DNA of 64,000 bases from positions 10,716,067 to 10,780,066 of the forward strand of contig CM012954.1 of the NCBI GenBank assembly GCA_000181795.3, given 5' to 3'. Numbering within the stretch: position 1 is the stretch's first letter; each line of letters starts with the position of its first letter. Shown piece by piece: positions 51,099 to 63,166 of the stretch. The notes beneath the pieces were generated by a model. That model was not told the DNA's origin and did no database searches. It was given only the letters and a program-made list of their open reading frames with translations. Both the position numbers and the translations under genes were made by a program. The stretch is from Trichinella spiralis. Taxonomy: Eukaryota; Nematoda; Enoplea; Trichinellida; Trichinellidae.

Positions 51099-51994
51099 TT
51101 TCTGTTAACTGTTTTCAATAGGTTCATTGTACCAGTATTGTTGATTATCTGCAACGACATGACCGCTTATTTATTTGGCTTCTTTTTCGGCCGGACTCCT
51201 CTTATCAAGTTATCGCCAAAGAAGACATGGGAAGGATTTTTGGGCGGCGCCTTTTCGACCATTATCTTCAGCTTACTGGTATGAGGATGATTATTTAATA
51301 AAAATTTACATCGTGACAGTGCTGCATTGTTTCTCGTTTTTTGTAGCTTTCTTACGTACTTCTTCAATTTCCACAGTTGGTATGCCCAGCTACTTACAAT
51401 GAATTGAAAGAAACTTTCACAACAGACTGTCAAGTAGCGGCGACCTTTAAATTACAAAACTACAGTATACCGATTGCTCCAGCTTTTCTCCATTTTCTTG
51501 TAAGTTTCCAAATGCAATATATAAGTTGAGGAAAATGGGATAAATAAAATTTATTTTGTGCTTTCAGCTTCCCCGTAGCATCAATTTTCGGGCATATCCG
51601 TTCATGTTCCACAGTCTGACGATGTCGTTATTCGCATCACTGATTGGTCCATTTGGTGGTTTTTTTGCGAGCGGTTTCAAGCGGGCTTTCAAAATCAAAG
51701 ATTTCGGTGCAGTGATACCTGGTCACGGTGGACTGATGGATCGTTTCGACTGTCAACTTCTGATGGGCACATTTGTGCATGTATTTATTCACACTTACGT
51801 CAGGTTGGCTTTCTCTCTCGTGCTCTCTTTTAGTTCTGAGTTTCTCTTCTTATTTTCGTAGAGTGTCGGATCCAACCAAAGTGGTGCAACGTATCATGAT
51901 GCTGAACAACGATGTACAGATAGAAGTGTTTATGCTTCTTTACCAAAAGTTGTCCGCAGCTGGACTGTTAGGCAACTTCACGCTTACAGCATGA
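49222..51994 (+). CDS. CDS: CDP-diacylglycerol synthase (phosphatidate cytidylyltransferase, 452 aa)
   Basis: Integral ER membrane enzyme converting phosphatidic acid and CTP to CDP-diacylglycerol, the precursor of phosphatidylinositol, phosphatidylglycerol and cardiolipin. Eleven exons in phase: 49222-49296, 49353-49390, 50241-50330, 50380-50476, 50557-50733, 50794-50913, 50965-51047, 51122-51278, 51347-51499, 51568-51803, 51862-51994. A polar N-terminus of about 70 residues precedes several hydrophobic segments. Diagnostic stretches: [53 protein letters not shown] and [15 protein letters not shown]. The family signature S-x-[LIVMF]-K-R-x4-K-D-x-[GSA]-x2-[LIF]-[PG]-x-H-G-G-[LIVMF]-x-D-R-[LIVMFT]-D is essentially complete, ending [12 protein letters not shown]. 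Human CDS1 is 461 aa. The intron after 51047 holds a long (ATT)n microsatellite. Confidence 0.96.
51051..51096. repeat. (ATT)n trinucleotide microsatellite
   Basis: About 14 near-perfect ATT units inside a short intron of the CDP-DAG synthase gene, starting a few bases after the donor. Likely length-variable between individuals. Confidence 0.85.
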
Positions 51995-52332
51995 TCAGCT
52001 TACAATGCGCATGTTTCGCATTACTGCACATAGCCGAATTAATTCTTGTCTGACATGAAAAGCTGTATATGCGACCAGTTGATCTCATTCAGACAGTTTA
52101 CAAGGTAGAAAATTTGGTTTGCAACGTCAATTTCAGGCAAACTAAGCTAAACTTCGCTGACTAAACTATAATGCTGATTTTTTGAACTCACGTTCGCAAA
52201 AGACGTCGATTCCGTTGTTGTGTAGTGGTTCTTCGTTCAATCAATAATTTTATTCTGTGATGGTTATTTCTAATGATGTGAATATTGTGAGATTTGAAAC
52301 GTGCAGTAAAAACAAACGTTCGTTACATTAAA
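51995..52332. other. Convergent 3' flank between CDP-DAG synthase and SF3A2
   Basis: The two genes end tail to tail 338 bp apart, so this interval holds both 3' UTRs. An AATAATTTTATTC phrase near 52242 could serve polyadenylation on either strand. An open frame reading rightwards out of it is the antisense of the last SF3A2 exon. Confidence 0.5.
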
Positions 52333-53371
52333 TTACATGAATCCAATAGTGAACTGATGTTGCATGCCTGGTGGAAATGTACCTGGCGCCGGAACTGGTG
52401 CCGGATGTCTGGGCGCAAAGCTCGGTGGTGGCAGACGAGTAGCTATGACCGCAGATTGCAGTTCGGCAATTCTACTATCTCGTGCTTCCACCCTGAACGC
52501 GAATTGTAAAAAAAACTAAAAATAAGACAAAAATATTTTTTTCTGTACAAAATATATATCAAATATCACACCAAACCTGTTTAGTGTCTTTGTTCCAAAG
52601 CGTCCAAAATTTCCCTTCGCCTTTGTCCACTTCACGGCTTGGAATTTTGAACGCGATCGTTTCATATGGTTCGGCAGCAAATAACAAATATTGCCAGCGC
52701 TTATCGGGCGGTTCAATTTTTTGCTCGTAGGCTGACATGAAACGGTGACGCGGAATTACACTGTCCACCGCTTCTGGATAATCAACTTGAAACAACAAAC
52801 TTTGCTGACCTGTGTTTGGATCACGCTGTTTCGTTACTAAAAGCAATATGGATGAACTTCTTTTGTAACTTTACAACTATTCAATTAATAAAATACCTTT
52901 GTATCCTGGCCGCCCAATTTTGACAAATTTCTTTGGTTCAATTCTTGGCTTGTCAGGCAGAGACAAAGAGCCATTGATATCGAACGCATCTTTTGCAGCT
53001 CTTCTCGCTCTAGTAAAATAAACGCTCACTCATAAAATTTATTACCATGTTGTTACAAATCAAAAACGTACAAATTTGCTTGATGCTTCTTGCCTTGCGT
53101 ATGAGCCAAATAACTGCCTTCATTGTTATGCAAAGTTAAACACAATTTACATTCATAGCCACCAAGATGATTTTTCATAAAATATGGATCCTGAAAGGTA
53201 GTTATTGTATAATTATGCAATTGAAATCTATTCTGAACGCATTACTTTGTTCAAGTCAATTGTTTCCAAAGCCAATTGCCTTAAACGCTCGCGTCGGTCT
53301 CGGTTAGCTTCCGAAAATGAAGCTACACCGCCGGTGCCGGTCTTACCACCAGCTCTGTGTTGAAAATCCAT
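52333..53371 (-). CDS. SF3A2: SF3A2, splicing factor 3a subunit 2 (SF3a66/PRP11), short form of 266 aa
   Basis: Component of SF3a in the U2 snRNP, needed for branch-site recognition in the nucleus. Five exons in phase: 53371-53246, 53190-53072, 53009-52897, 52836-52577, 52515-52333. The N-terminus MDFQHRAGGKTGTGGVAS is near-invariant in the family. A matrin-type C2H2 zinc finger follows: GGYECKLCLTLHNNEGSYLAH, then HTQGKKHQANL. Next come KPRIEPKKFVKIGRPGYKVTKQRD, LLFQVDYPE and RWQYLLFAAEPYETIAFK, ending NKDTKQ|FFLQFAFR across an intron. The C-terminus is only about 50 residues and ends PPSFAPRHPAPVPAPGTFPP plus a short tail. Vertebrate SF3A2 has a long Pro-rich repeat array here (total ~464 aa), so this copy has almost none. 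The stop codon is clear, so the shortness is not a window artefact. Confidence 0.96.
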
Positions 53372-54198
53372 TTCTAAAATAAAATAAGAAATAAAAGCTA
53401 ATTAAAATTTAGATAAACTGAAAAATTCCAGATGGCAGTGTTCAACAACTCTAATACTAAAAATCTGTGACATCTTTTTGAAAATGTGAAACAAATCAAT
53501 CACGCAAATGGAGGTCAAACGCGTGATGATAAATTCAAAACTACTTTAATTTAAATAAAATAAAAATCTGCAATAAAAAACATTCAATAATGACAACCAT
53601 GCAATTTAATAATATTATAAGATAGTAATGCAACGAAACATACTGTAATACAGTAATCCGCTCAAGTTTGAACCTTGTTGTTTACAGTTTATTTTCATTG
53701 CTTCAACTTATAAGCATGCCAGTTGTCAACGGATAACTGTTATTTTATTTCTTTATGATGTTTTTGCTAAAAAATTGAGATCACGATTATTTATTTTCTA
53801 CACGCCATCAATTCAAATTCAACCCGATCAAAGTTTGGTAATTCATAGCATGAAATATATCTTCTTACAATTATTCATTTTAAAACTTCATTTATCTGAT
53901 AGGGTAGCATTTATTTAGTACAATGAATTTTACATTTACGTTTAACTTATGCAAAGTTATCGATTCGAAACTTTATGTGTTAGAATAAGTTCACGAAACA
54001 GAAAACTACTATTACTATGAATTTTATTTTTATTTTATTGTATTAGTTTTTGATACTTTTATTTTACTGTGATGTTTAATATTTGATTACTGTGAAAGTA
54101 TTGTATGATAGTAATGAAGTAGTAAAGTTAATATGATACTAGTTTACTTTACAGAACTGTACAGTTGTGGATATTTTTAAAATTATGATGCCAAAGTA
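53372..54198. promoter_or_regulatory. Divergent SF3A2 / synaptojanin intergenic region
   Basis: Head-to-head spacing of 827 bp between two start codons. AT-rich, with no identifiable promoter element. A frequent TAGTAATG/ATAGTAATG phrase near 53622-53630 and 54108-54116 may be chance. Confidence 0.4.
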
Positions 54199-57100
54199 AT
54201 GCCATTTGGAAGAACGTACAGCGTGTATTTAAATGCTGCCGGCAAGGAAAACATCGTTTTGTTGGAAAACACACGCAACAAGGACTGCGTGCTTGGCTTT
54301 GCCAATGGTGTCGTATTATCTTTAGGTAAATGCGCAACTGATATTCTTTTTATTTAAATAAAAATAAAATTGTAGATCAAAAGAAATGGTTGATATTGAA
54401 GAGTGATTGTAATAAAATATGCGACGTGCACGCTTGTTTGGGTGTTTTATCTCTTCCTGTTGTGGAAAGTAATGCAGTATTATTTTTATTTATTAGAAAT
54501 TATAATTATTAAACCCATACTTTTTTAGCTGAGGGTTCTTTCGTTCAATACTTAATCGTTGTCAAAAATGCCAGTCTAATTGGTCAACTGTTTAACTGTG
54601 AAGCGTATCGCATTACTGATGTAAACTGTTTGCCACTTTGGGGAGATTTAAACCAGAAACCCTCTGATCCTCGTATTATTCAAGTAACTGCATTTGGAAA
54701 TGTTGTCGTGCATTTTTAAAATGTTTGCCTTGATGTTTTAGATTCAAAAATTACTTTCATGCGGATTATTCTTGTTTGGCTGGTCGAATGCCCAGAACGC
54801 GTTTGTCGATATTAGTTTAGCAATGCAACGTCAGTTTCTCAATAATAAAAAAGGCGATACTCGATTTCACTGGTAAGATAATGATGTCTGATGATATTCT
54901 GATTGAAAATTGATAAGCTTTATCGTGATAAACTATTTGCACTTTTATTTATTGTGTATTTTGATATGAAATAATGTGATCGACCTTTTGGTGGAAATCG
55001 ATTACTTTCACATTAATAAATCTGCTTCACATAAAAAGTATCGATTATCATTGATTTTCTCGCAATTTTCAATATTGAATATGTAAACAGTTTGTAACTT
55101 TTACGATAATTTATAACTAAAAAAAAGAAAGAAAAAAGCATATTAAAAGTCTTTTATTCTAGAAATTTCATTATATAATAATTATTTTTAATGTAAGATG
55201 GGTGATTATTTAATTATGTGAAATTTTAAAAATACTTTCACGTTAGGAATTTAACTTTACGTTCGCATCTGCAACAATTTGGCATTGATGCAGAAGATTG
55301 GGTGACGCCTTGCATATGCGGCGTCATTGAAGTGAAAACCGCCTACGTTGGTCACCAACAAGCCAAAGCTTGCATAATATCCAGGATAAGCAGTGAACGG
55401 ATGGGAACGCGGTTCAATGTTCGTGGTGTTAATGATTTTGGCAATGTTGCTAATTTCATCGAAACCGAACAAGTAGATTGTTTTCAAAGTCATACTTTCC
55501 TGTATTTATTGTTGTTGTTGTTATTCTATATTGATTTGCAGGTAATTTTCTATAACGACAATGTGGTATCGCACGTGCAGGTTCGCGGATCGGTGCCACT
55601 GTTTTGGGATCAGCCGGGCATTCAAGTTGGCTCGCATAAAATCAAAATCAACCGTAGCTTGGAAGCTAGTTTAGTAGCTTATGAAAAGTGAAACTGCTTG
55701 ATTGTAAAGTTTTTTTTCTTTAATCTTATTTTTATTGTATGCTTTAGACATTTTCAACAGATGAAAATTTGTTATGGCAGTGCAGCAATTATTAATTTGT
55801 TGGGAACAAAAAATGATGAAAATACTCTATCCGAATCATATCAAGTAGACATTTGTTATTTTTTTTGTGGTTATTTGGGTGATTTTGAATTGGTTTAGAC
55901 GATTCATTCAGATTCGACTTTTGATTCAGTTATTCCATTTATTTCGTTTGATTTGCATTCTGAAGCGAAGGGAAGCAGCAGATCTGAGTGTTTGAAAAAA
56001 CTTTGGCCGAAATTAGAAACTCTCGTCAGTACTCATGGTTTTTTCCATTGCAGCGGTAGTGAACTGTTGAGGTGATAAATATTACTATTTGAATAACAAT
56101 AATTTATTTGTTGTTTTATTATAATAAATTGTTTAATTTTAAATAAAACTAATGAATTTCAGGAAGCAAACAGGTGTATTAAGAGTGAATTGTTTGGATT
56201 GTTTGGATAGAACAAATTCAGTGCAGTCGTTGGTTGGCTTGAAAATATTGCAACAACAGTTAGCAGCTCTTGGCTTGTCGGACAAGGCGAATATCTGCAC
56301 GCGTTTTGTGGAATTGTTCAAAGCTTGTTGGACACTGAACGGCGATCACTGCAGCAAATTGTACACTGGAACGGCTGCTCAGGAAGGAAAATCAAAGGTA
56401 TACTTTAATTTTAAAATAATTTTTTTTGTTTTCATTTTAAAATAAAACTACGTTCAATTGTTGATTTTGCATTATTTGATATTATTTTTTCTATTCAAGT
56501 TCAAAGATGCATCCATTTCGGTCACTCGTACAATACAGGGAAATTTGATGGATAAATCCAAGCAGCAAGCGATGAATTTTTTGCTAAGAAATAGCAAACT
56601 TGGAACTGATACAGTTGCTCAGATCAACTGCATAGTGCCAAATAGAAATTTTCATGGTATCAATTTGAAGTTGTTTTTTATTTTTGTAATTTTTGTAGAT
56701 AATCAAGTTCGTTAATTTTTTGTTTAGTGTATCCGTCGATTGGGACTTCACTGATTGAAAAAGTGGAAGAATTTGTCGATCCACTCCAGTTGCGTTTGTT
56801 CTGCGGTACGTGGAACGTCAACGGCGGACAATTGGCCAGCAGTGTGGTATTTCGAAATGAGTCCTCTCTGGCTGATTGGTTGATCAATTTGATGCCCAAC
56901 TTTAACGGTAAACAGTTTCTACAATGCATGCACAAAGTGCGGTGGATAATTTGTGCATTTTATGCTTTTTGTTAGGTGACGCATCCCATCGAAAACTGTA
57001 TGACATTTATGCTATTGGCTTGCAAGAGATGGTCGATTTGAACGCCTCGAATGTTCTGAACGCGAGGTATCGCGAATTTTATTCTTCATTTTTGCAGTTT

Positions 57101-59166
57101 TATCAAAATGTATGATAATTGTTTCAGCGTATCGTATCAGAATAGTTGGCGGGATGCATTTTTGAAAGAATTGAATTCAATAAGTCAATACGTTTTGCTT
57201 GAAACAATACAACTTGTAGGTATTTGTCTTTTTGTATTTGTTCAGCCAGAATTGCTTGTTCACATAAGGTAAAAAGTTATTGAAAAATCACACAAAGTAG
57301 AATATGAGAAAACAATCAATTATAATAATTATCACTTTCAAGGGATGTTTCTACTGCTGCGGTGAAAACAGGATTCGGAGGTACAATTGGTAACAAAGGT
57401 GGAACGGCCATCTCGTTCACGCTTGGCGCTTCTTCGCTATGCTTCATTTGTTCTCACTTCACAGCCGGCCACTCTCAAGTGCAAGAACGCAACGACGATT
57501 ATGAAGGCACATGTAGACGATTGCGTTTTCCATCGGTATTTTTATAATTTAATTTTTATTCAATTCAATCTAATTTATTATTTTCCACGATAGGGATTGA
57601 ATTTGTTTTCCCACGACTTTATATTTTGGTTTGGCGATTTCAACTATCGCATAGACATGGCTGGCGAGGAAGTGAAGCATTTGGTCGATTTGCGAGATTT
57701 TGACTCATTGCGTGAAGCGGATCAGCTCGTACAGCAAAAAATGGCCGGATGTGTACGTGCAGAATTAATAATTGGCTCCAGATTTTTCTTTTCAATCTTT
57801 TCGTTTAGGTATTTATTGAATTTGAAGAAGGTTTGATCAATTTTGCACCGACATATAAATATGACGCATTTTCCGACAATTACGATACATCTGAAAAGGC
57901 TCGCGTGCCCGCCTGGACGGACAGGATATTTTTTCGAAAACGGCGTCCATATTTCAAAGCCCAAGATACTTGTCAATTGCTAGTTTATTGTCGAGCTGAA
58001 TTGAAAACATCCGATCACCGGTAAGATATGAAATTTAAATATATAGCCAACAGACGGTCTTGAATTTGCACTTTAAATTTTCCTCCCACGGGATACTATT
58101 TGATTTGCATATTTGTTGAATAAATAATCAGGCCAGTTGGCGCGGTGTTCAATTTGCACATTGGTCACACGAACGTGGACAAGCTGCGTAATGCGGTTGA
58201 AGATATTGTCAGCAGCATGGGTCCTCGCGACGCAACCGTCATGGTCAGTGTCCAAAGTCAACGCGACATGGTACCATTTGTCGATTCCGTCTTGGAAAAG
58301 ATACGACATCTCGGCATCAAGGCATTGCTCACTAAATGCATCGGTGAGCATCTGTTTTGCACTTTTGGCAAATCTGAAGACGCGATAGCCGCTCTCAGTA
58401 TGGATGGTGTCAAAGTATTTTATTTATTTATTTGAAAAATATTTTAATGGTAAAAATTTCAATTTCCTATTTCGTGTTATACACTTAGATTGGTCAGAAT
58501 GTGCTCTGCGTTCGTTTGAAAACGACCGACTGGGAAACTGATTGCCAAAATGTTGTAAATCAATTATTCAATGATGATGATTTTGATAAAAATTCTAATA
58601 ATTCAAGTTTGAATGACCGAAGAAATAATGGTAAGTCATCTTTTTTGTTATTTAAATTAATAATTTTCATTTATTATTGTCACTGATTTCATTTTTTAAT
58701 ATTATGTGCTCTATTTGGTTTGTTTATTCTTCATTATGATAATTTTGTTTCTAGTGGTTTAACAGTACTTTGCATTTTTTGTTGATAGTGTTTCTTTTTC
58801 TTCCAAAGCATGCAAGCGCAACATATTAGCACTGTGTTGGTGAAATGTAAAAAATAAAATTGCACTCTGTGCCGATTTGGACTTTTTGTTTCTCTTTTTT
58901 TAAAAAATTATTTAATCTTAGGACTATCTTGATTTTTTTTCAAATACCGTATACTTTTTGTTTGTATGTTTGTGGAATGGATACTAGCGATTGTCAGAGT
59001 ACGTTTGATGTTTGACAGTGTTCGAATATAATTTCCCTTTGCATATAAGATGTGTAAAATGTAAATTGGTGCATATTGGAAAATGAGTTAATTTCTAGAA
59101 GCGGCAATGTCAAATTCAACCGCTCCGGTTCCTCAACGGCCGCCCCCGCCTAAGAGATATTCTTGA
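54199..59166 (+). CDS. SYNJ: Synaptojanin, dual phosphoinositide phosphatase with a minimal proline-rich tail (1,002 aa)
   Basis: Removes 5-, 4- and 3-phosphates from phosphoinositides, driving clathrin uncoating and synaptic-vesicle recycling. Nineteen exons in phase: 54199-54325, 54376-54468, 54529-54683, 54742-54872, 55247-55472, 55542-55687, 55748-55844, 55899-56071, 56163-56397, 56500-56656, 56728-56907, 56976-57066, 57128-57268, 57343-57535, 57594-57752, 57809-58020, 58132-58414, 58489-58630, 59099-59166. Sac1 domain (~1-480): [20 protein letters not shown] and catalytic [11 protein letters not shown]. Inositol 5-phosphatase (~530-840): [38 protein letters not shown]. An RRM-like/DUF1866 domain (~845-950) follows with [11 protein letters not shown]. 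The tail is only [14 protein letters not shown]. Mammalian synaptojanin-1 carries hundreds of extra Pro-rich residues. It is not INPP5B/OCRL, which lack the Sac1 domain. Confidence 0.96.
58631..59098 (+). other. Last intron of synaptojanin
   Basis: Donor G|GTAAGTC and acceptor TTTCTAG bound a 468-bp intron, the longest in the gene. It precedes the tiny exon encoding the Pro-rich C-terminus. In animals this part of synaptojanin is alternatively spliced; reading through the donor would give a short alternative C-terminus before a stop at about 58684. Confidence 0.6.
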
Positions 59167-59540
59167 TTCGTCAGAATTGTTGACTGCTTTTTGGTACTTA
59201 ACTGAAATGTATCTTTTGTTCTTACGATTTATTCACTGCCCATGGTGCATAGAAAGAAAATTGATTATGAAAATTAACATAATTTTCAAATTTGTGCAAT
59301 TTTTATTTAATTTGAAAAATTTTCGTAAACATACTCTCAGTTCTGCAGTTGTGATTTTTATTTTGCATTTGAATCAGATGAAGTGAGCTAAATCCAAAGG
59401 TAAAAAATTCGAATCAATTAATAAATGTCTTTTGTTTTTTTTAATTTGAAACTGGTAGAACAAGCAGTATGCTTGCCTGTGGTTGTTCAGTTTGACAGTT
59501 AAATAGGGGATTGATTTTTACAAAGAAGAAAAATATTCAT
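59167..59540. other. Synaptojanin 3' flank facing the Clc-like gene
   Basis: Convergent 3' region. An AATAAA lies in the phrase TTAATAAATG at about 59419-59426, a plausible plus-strand polyadenylation signal some 255 bases after the synaptojanin stop. Confidence 0.5.
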
Positions 59541-60804
59541 TCATGATAATGTTGTTGCTGCGGTTGTTGTTGTTGTTGTTGTTGTCACTTGTTGTTGTGG
59601 TGGAATCGAATTGATGCAAATTGTGTTCACCGGGTGCGGCATGGATTGGTAGATTAAAATTCCGACCACAGCATAGCTGGTGCTGCAGAAGAGAACGATA
59701 ATTTGTAAAATGCAAGCACTGAAGGCAAGCCAAAATGAATAGCCGATCTGAAAAATGATAGAAATTAATCCAGATAAGCCAGAGATTATTATTTTTGTAA
59801 TGAATTATTGTAAAATTTGACTTGTATATTGCTTTCTTGTTTGTTCAATTGCGGAATCTAGTTGTGCATTATTTTATTTTGGAAAAAAATGTAAATTTCC
59901 ACACCAGCAGACTGGTTTGTCAGTTTGTGTTGTGAACTTTGAAATGTTAATGGTCTGGACATGCCACATACATATTCAATTCAAAGATGAATTAAATTTT
60001 CGTATTAAAATGAGAATCGTTTTTGATAGAAATTTCATCAGCAGTTTGCAAATTTAATTTACTTGGTGTCAATGAGAACAATGGTTGCTTGGATACAGAC
60101 ACTATTAATATGTAAAGTAACATATTCGATGAATGTACCGTGTAATAGTCGGACGAGGTTTTACTTTGCATAATGTAAGACATGTTGTAGAAGATATTTA
60201 CTGCGGTAATGCTAGCTATGGCTAAAATACAACAGTAAATAGCATATATAAATCTGCATGTATGTATATATATATAGTTTGGATACGTACTGGAGAATAA
60301 ATTCAACAACGTCCATGAAATGCCGGCGAATCTTGGCTCATCAATCAAACCAGCAACGAACAAAGCAATCAGCGATAATAAACCCGAGCTGCTTATTAAT
60401 CCAATTGTAGCAATATCCCATTCTAAATCAGTAAGGACAAAGTTAGTTGTAAATATATGTGTGTGTGTGTGCACTGTATTTCTCAACTGGTAAAAAAAGG
60501 AAACAAAGAACTTTCTACCCGAAGCTTCTTCAACTTTATCGCCAAATATGTGATTGGTTCCAAATTTGCATGTGCACATCCAACCGATGAAATCGATCTG
60601 TTCAATAGCGTTCAGGCGTTGTTTCCACAAACAGTCTACACACAGGCCACGTTGGAAATAAGTTTCGAATTCGGTTGTTGTATGAAGCTCTTGCCATGCA
60701 GGTGTCAACAGTGCCACGAAGAATAAGATGATTGCAAAAAGTTGCAGCACTAAGCCGAATACTTGGAATGTCAAGCGAATTGTTTTCAACTGGTACTGTT
60801 CCAT
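59541..60804 (-). CDS. Clc-like/claudin-superfamily tetraspan membrane protein (235 aa)
   Basis: Four exons in phase: 60804-60519, 60422-60291, 60221-60139, 59747-59541. The protein has four predicted membrane spans: FQVFGLVLQLFAIILFFVALL, a span in exon 2 (LISSSGLLSLIALFVAGLI), one across exons 2-3 ending ASITAVNIFYN, and YSFWLAFSACILQIIVLFCS in exon 4. The first extracellular loop carries a claudin-like W and Cys set (TPAWQ, GLCVDCLW, WMCTCKFG). The C-terminus is a short Gln/Thr-rich tail, QQQVTTTTTTTAATTLS. Claudin/Clc-like proteins of invertebrates act at cell junctions or as channel subunits; the specific role is unknown. A paralogous last exon lies 3.4 kb upstream on the same strand. 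Alternatives are PMP22/EMP- or stargazin-type members of the same superfamily. Confidence 0.75.
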
Positions 60805-63166
60805 TTGATATTATTCAATCAATATTGGATTGTTTGTGATTTGAAAATATTCTTCTATTTCAATTGAATTGAATTGAATAAAATTAATTTTACATTCTAC
60901 ACTGCTGGTATATAAATAAGTCACACGATTAAAATTTACTACAACACGAACGAAGAATTTTGAAAGCCAAAAAAAAACGACAACAGTCCAGTTTCGATAA
61001 AATCAACATGTACCACCAATTAATCAGACGGTGCAGAGAAAAAATAATTTAATGTAGAAAATTTTTTCTCTGTTTCACTTCTTTTCCACAATTCTGATTG
61101 GGCAATTTACTGATGACGTCACCAACTGTTGTTGCTTTAAATCGTTTTTGACAGTCAATTTTGGCTAAATAAATGTTTTTATTTTCTCAATCCAACAACA
61201 ACTCAGTACACGACATGACAAAATGCGACATTTTCCATCGAAAGTTATTAAAATTAAAACGAGAAAAAAAGATCCACTAATCAATATTACTGTATAAATG
61301 TGGATGAATAGCCAGTTTGTAAACTTTTAAAATTATCCGTCTGTTTTATGTATTTGGCAATTCATTTTTGTCAAATAGCTCTCCATAAAAGTACAGCTAA
61401 TTAAATGTCAATAAATAAATAAATACATGTTTGCGGTTATTTTTATATACATTTATGCAAAGTCGCTATGGAGATGATGATTGAAAATGCTGAATAAATG
61501 TTCTCTCTATCAATTCAATTTCTATTTTTATTCTTTTTTAAATTGATTCGCCAACACACTTCAGCTTTTCATGGAAAAGTTCAGTTCACTGTAACGTTAA
61601 TTAACACTTATATATACTTTTAATGTTCTTTTTTGCGTTTTAAACTTTTTGCATTTCTCTTTAATCACGTTTGAAAATGTTTAATTTGCATTTCATTTGA
61701 AATAATTCACTGTTCATTATTGTTTTCCGATCAATATATCCGATGAAAATATGTGGAAAATTTTTTTTCATTTCAAAATATTTTCAATTAATCAACACTT
61801 TTGAATTAAATATTAATAATTTTTTTTTAATTTTTTGTCCTACTGTGAAATTTGTTGCAAAAGTCAGGTTCGACTTTTTTTCCCTCGTCATCACTGAACC
61901 AGTTTTGTTTTTTCTTTAATTATTCATTTGGCTCAGTCGGATTGTCTCTGCTCCACGGCACTGTCGTGAATGTCTGTTTCGGTCTGCTGAACATTCTACT
62001 GTTAAAATTGTGTGAGTAATTGGGCTATTTTTCTTTTATCAGTTTTAAATTATTTTTGAAATATATTTTATCTCCTTTGAACTTTAATGAAAGTGAAATT
62101 TTATTTCATAAATTTTGCTTTTCGAAGGCTGAAATGAAAACATTTTTTTCTGATCTTTCCGTTTATCAATTTAGCGAAATGCAATTGCATTTCGTTGGCG
62201 TACGAATTTCAATTTTATGAATTTTGAAGTTTCCTTTCTTTATGTACGACTGACATTATTTAAGGAAGAATTTTAACAATTGAACTTTTTAGTAAATGTA
62301 AATCTATCATGATAAGATGCATGCAGCTGTACAGCCGACTTTTTCGACCGTTATACAGTTTGGTTAACTAAATAATATCGCCGATGACCGACTACAAATG
62401 CAATTATATGCTACTACTTGCAGGTAAGTTTCTTTTTTTCCTGGCATTTTTTGGCGCGAATTTTTAAAGTACCTGAATGTTTTTACGTTTTTTCTCCTAA
62501 GTGGGTCATTTTTGTAAGTTTTTTTTTGAATTTCGATTCAAGATTAAGCAGCTGTTTTTAAATGTGAAATAACATTTCCGTGAGTTTTGGTTTTGCTGAA
62601 ATATTTTATACACCAATTTCAGCTTTATTTTTTAAAATATATATATATATACTTCAGAATTCAAACAAATTTGTAAAGTTTATTTATTAGTTCATATCGT
62701 GTTGTACAGCTTTGAAAATAAATGAGGCTAATAATTCCATGTCAATTTATCGAAAATAAGTGTGGTATTTATTTTTCTTCGTTCATATTTCAAAACATTT
62801 ATCTGGGTTACAGTATGTAGATTCGAATTCAAAATTGCCACGTAGAAGGTACGGTAGAAAGTAAGGTTGTTGTACTCTGAAGGACATGAACGTTTGGAGA
62901 ATTGTTTGAAATTTCTCCAACACAACACTTGCAATGGCATATTAGAGATTTAAATGAAATTTACCCGAATTTTCATACTTCAATGGTACAGAAAGTGTTT
63001 TGAATAATTAATTCCAAGTAGCCAGCAAAAATGGGCAACATGCCAATGATTGTATTGTTGATCAGTTTTATTTGGATAAACCTGAAAGCTGTGGAGAGTG
63101 AGTGAGGAAGAATGAAATGAACTTTTAAAAGAATAACAAAGAAAACAGCAACAGCATCAAACACAT
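60805..63166. other. Intergenic region with a promoter-like island
   Basis: It should contain the promoter of the Clc-like gene on its left. A GC-richer stretch at about 61905-62010 (CTCAGTCGGATTGTCTCTGC) and a mini-frame at 62382-62423 may be the 5' end of a plus-strand transcript. That frame reads MTDYKCNYMLLLA and ends in a perfect CAG|GTAAGT donor. No further exon was found. A TTTATTTATT phrase near 62680 could be the reverse-strand polyadenylation signal for the gene at 63167. Confidence 0.35.

Noticed and set aside
52294-52509. 71-codon plus-strand frame after CDP-DAG synthase
   Set aside because: It is the complement of the last SF3A2 exon, whose minus-strand frame joins in phase to the conserved NKDTKQ|FFLQF.
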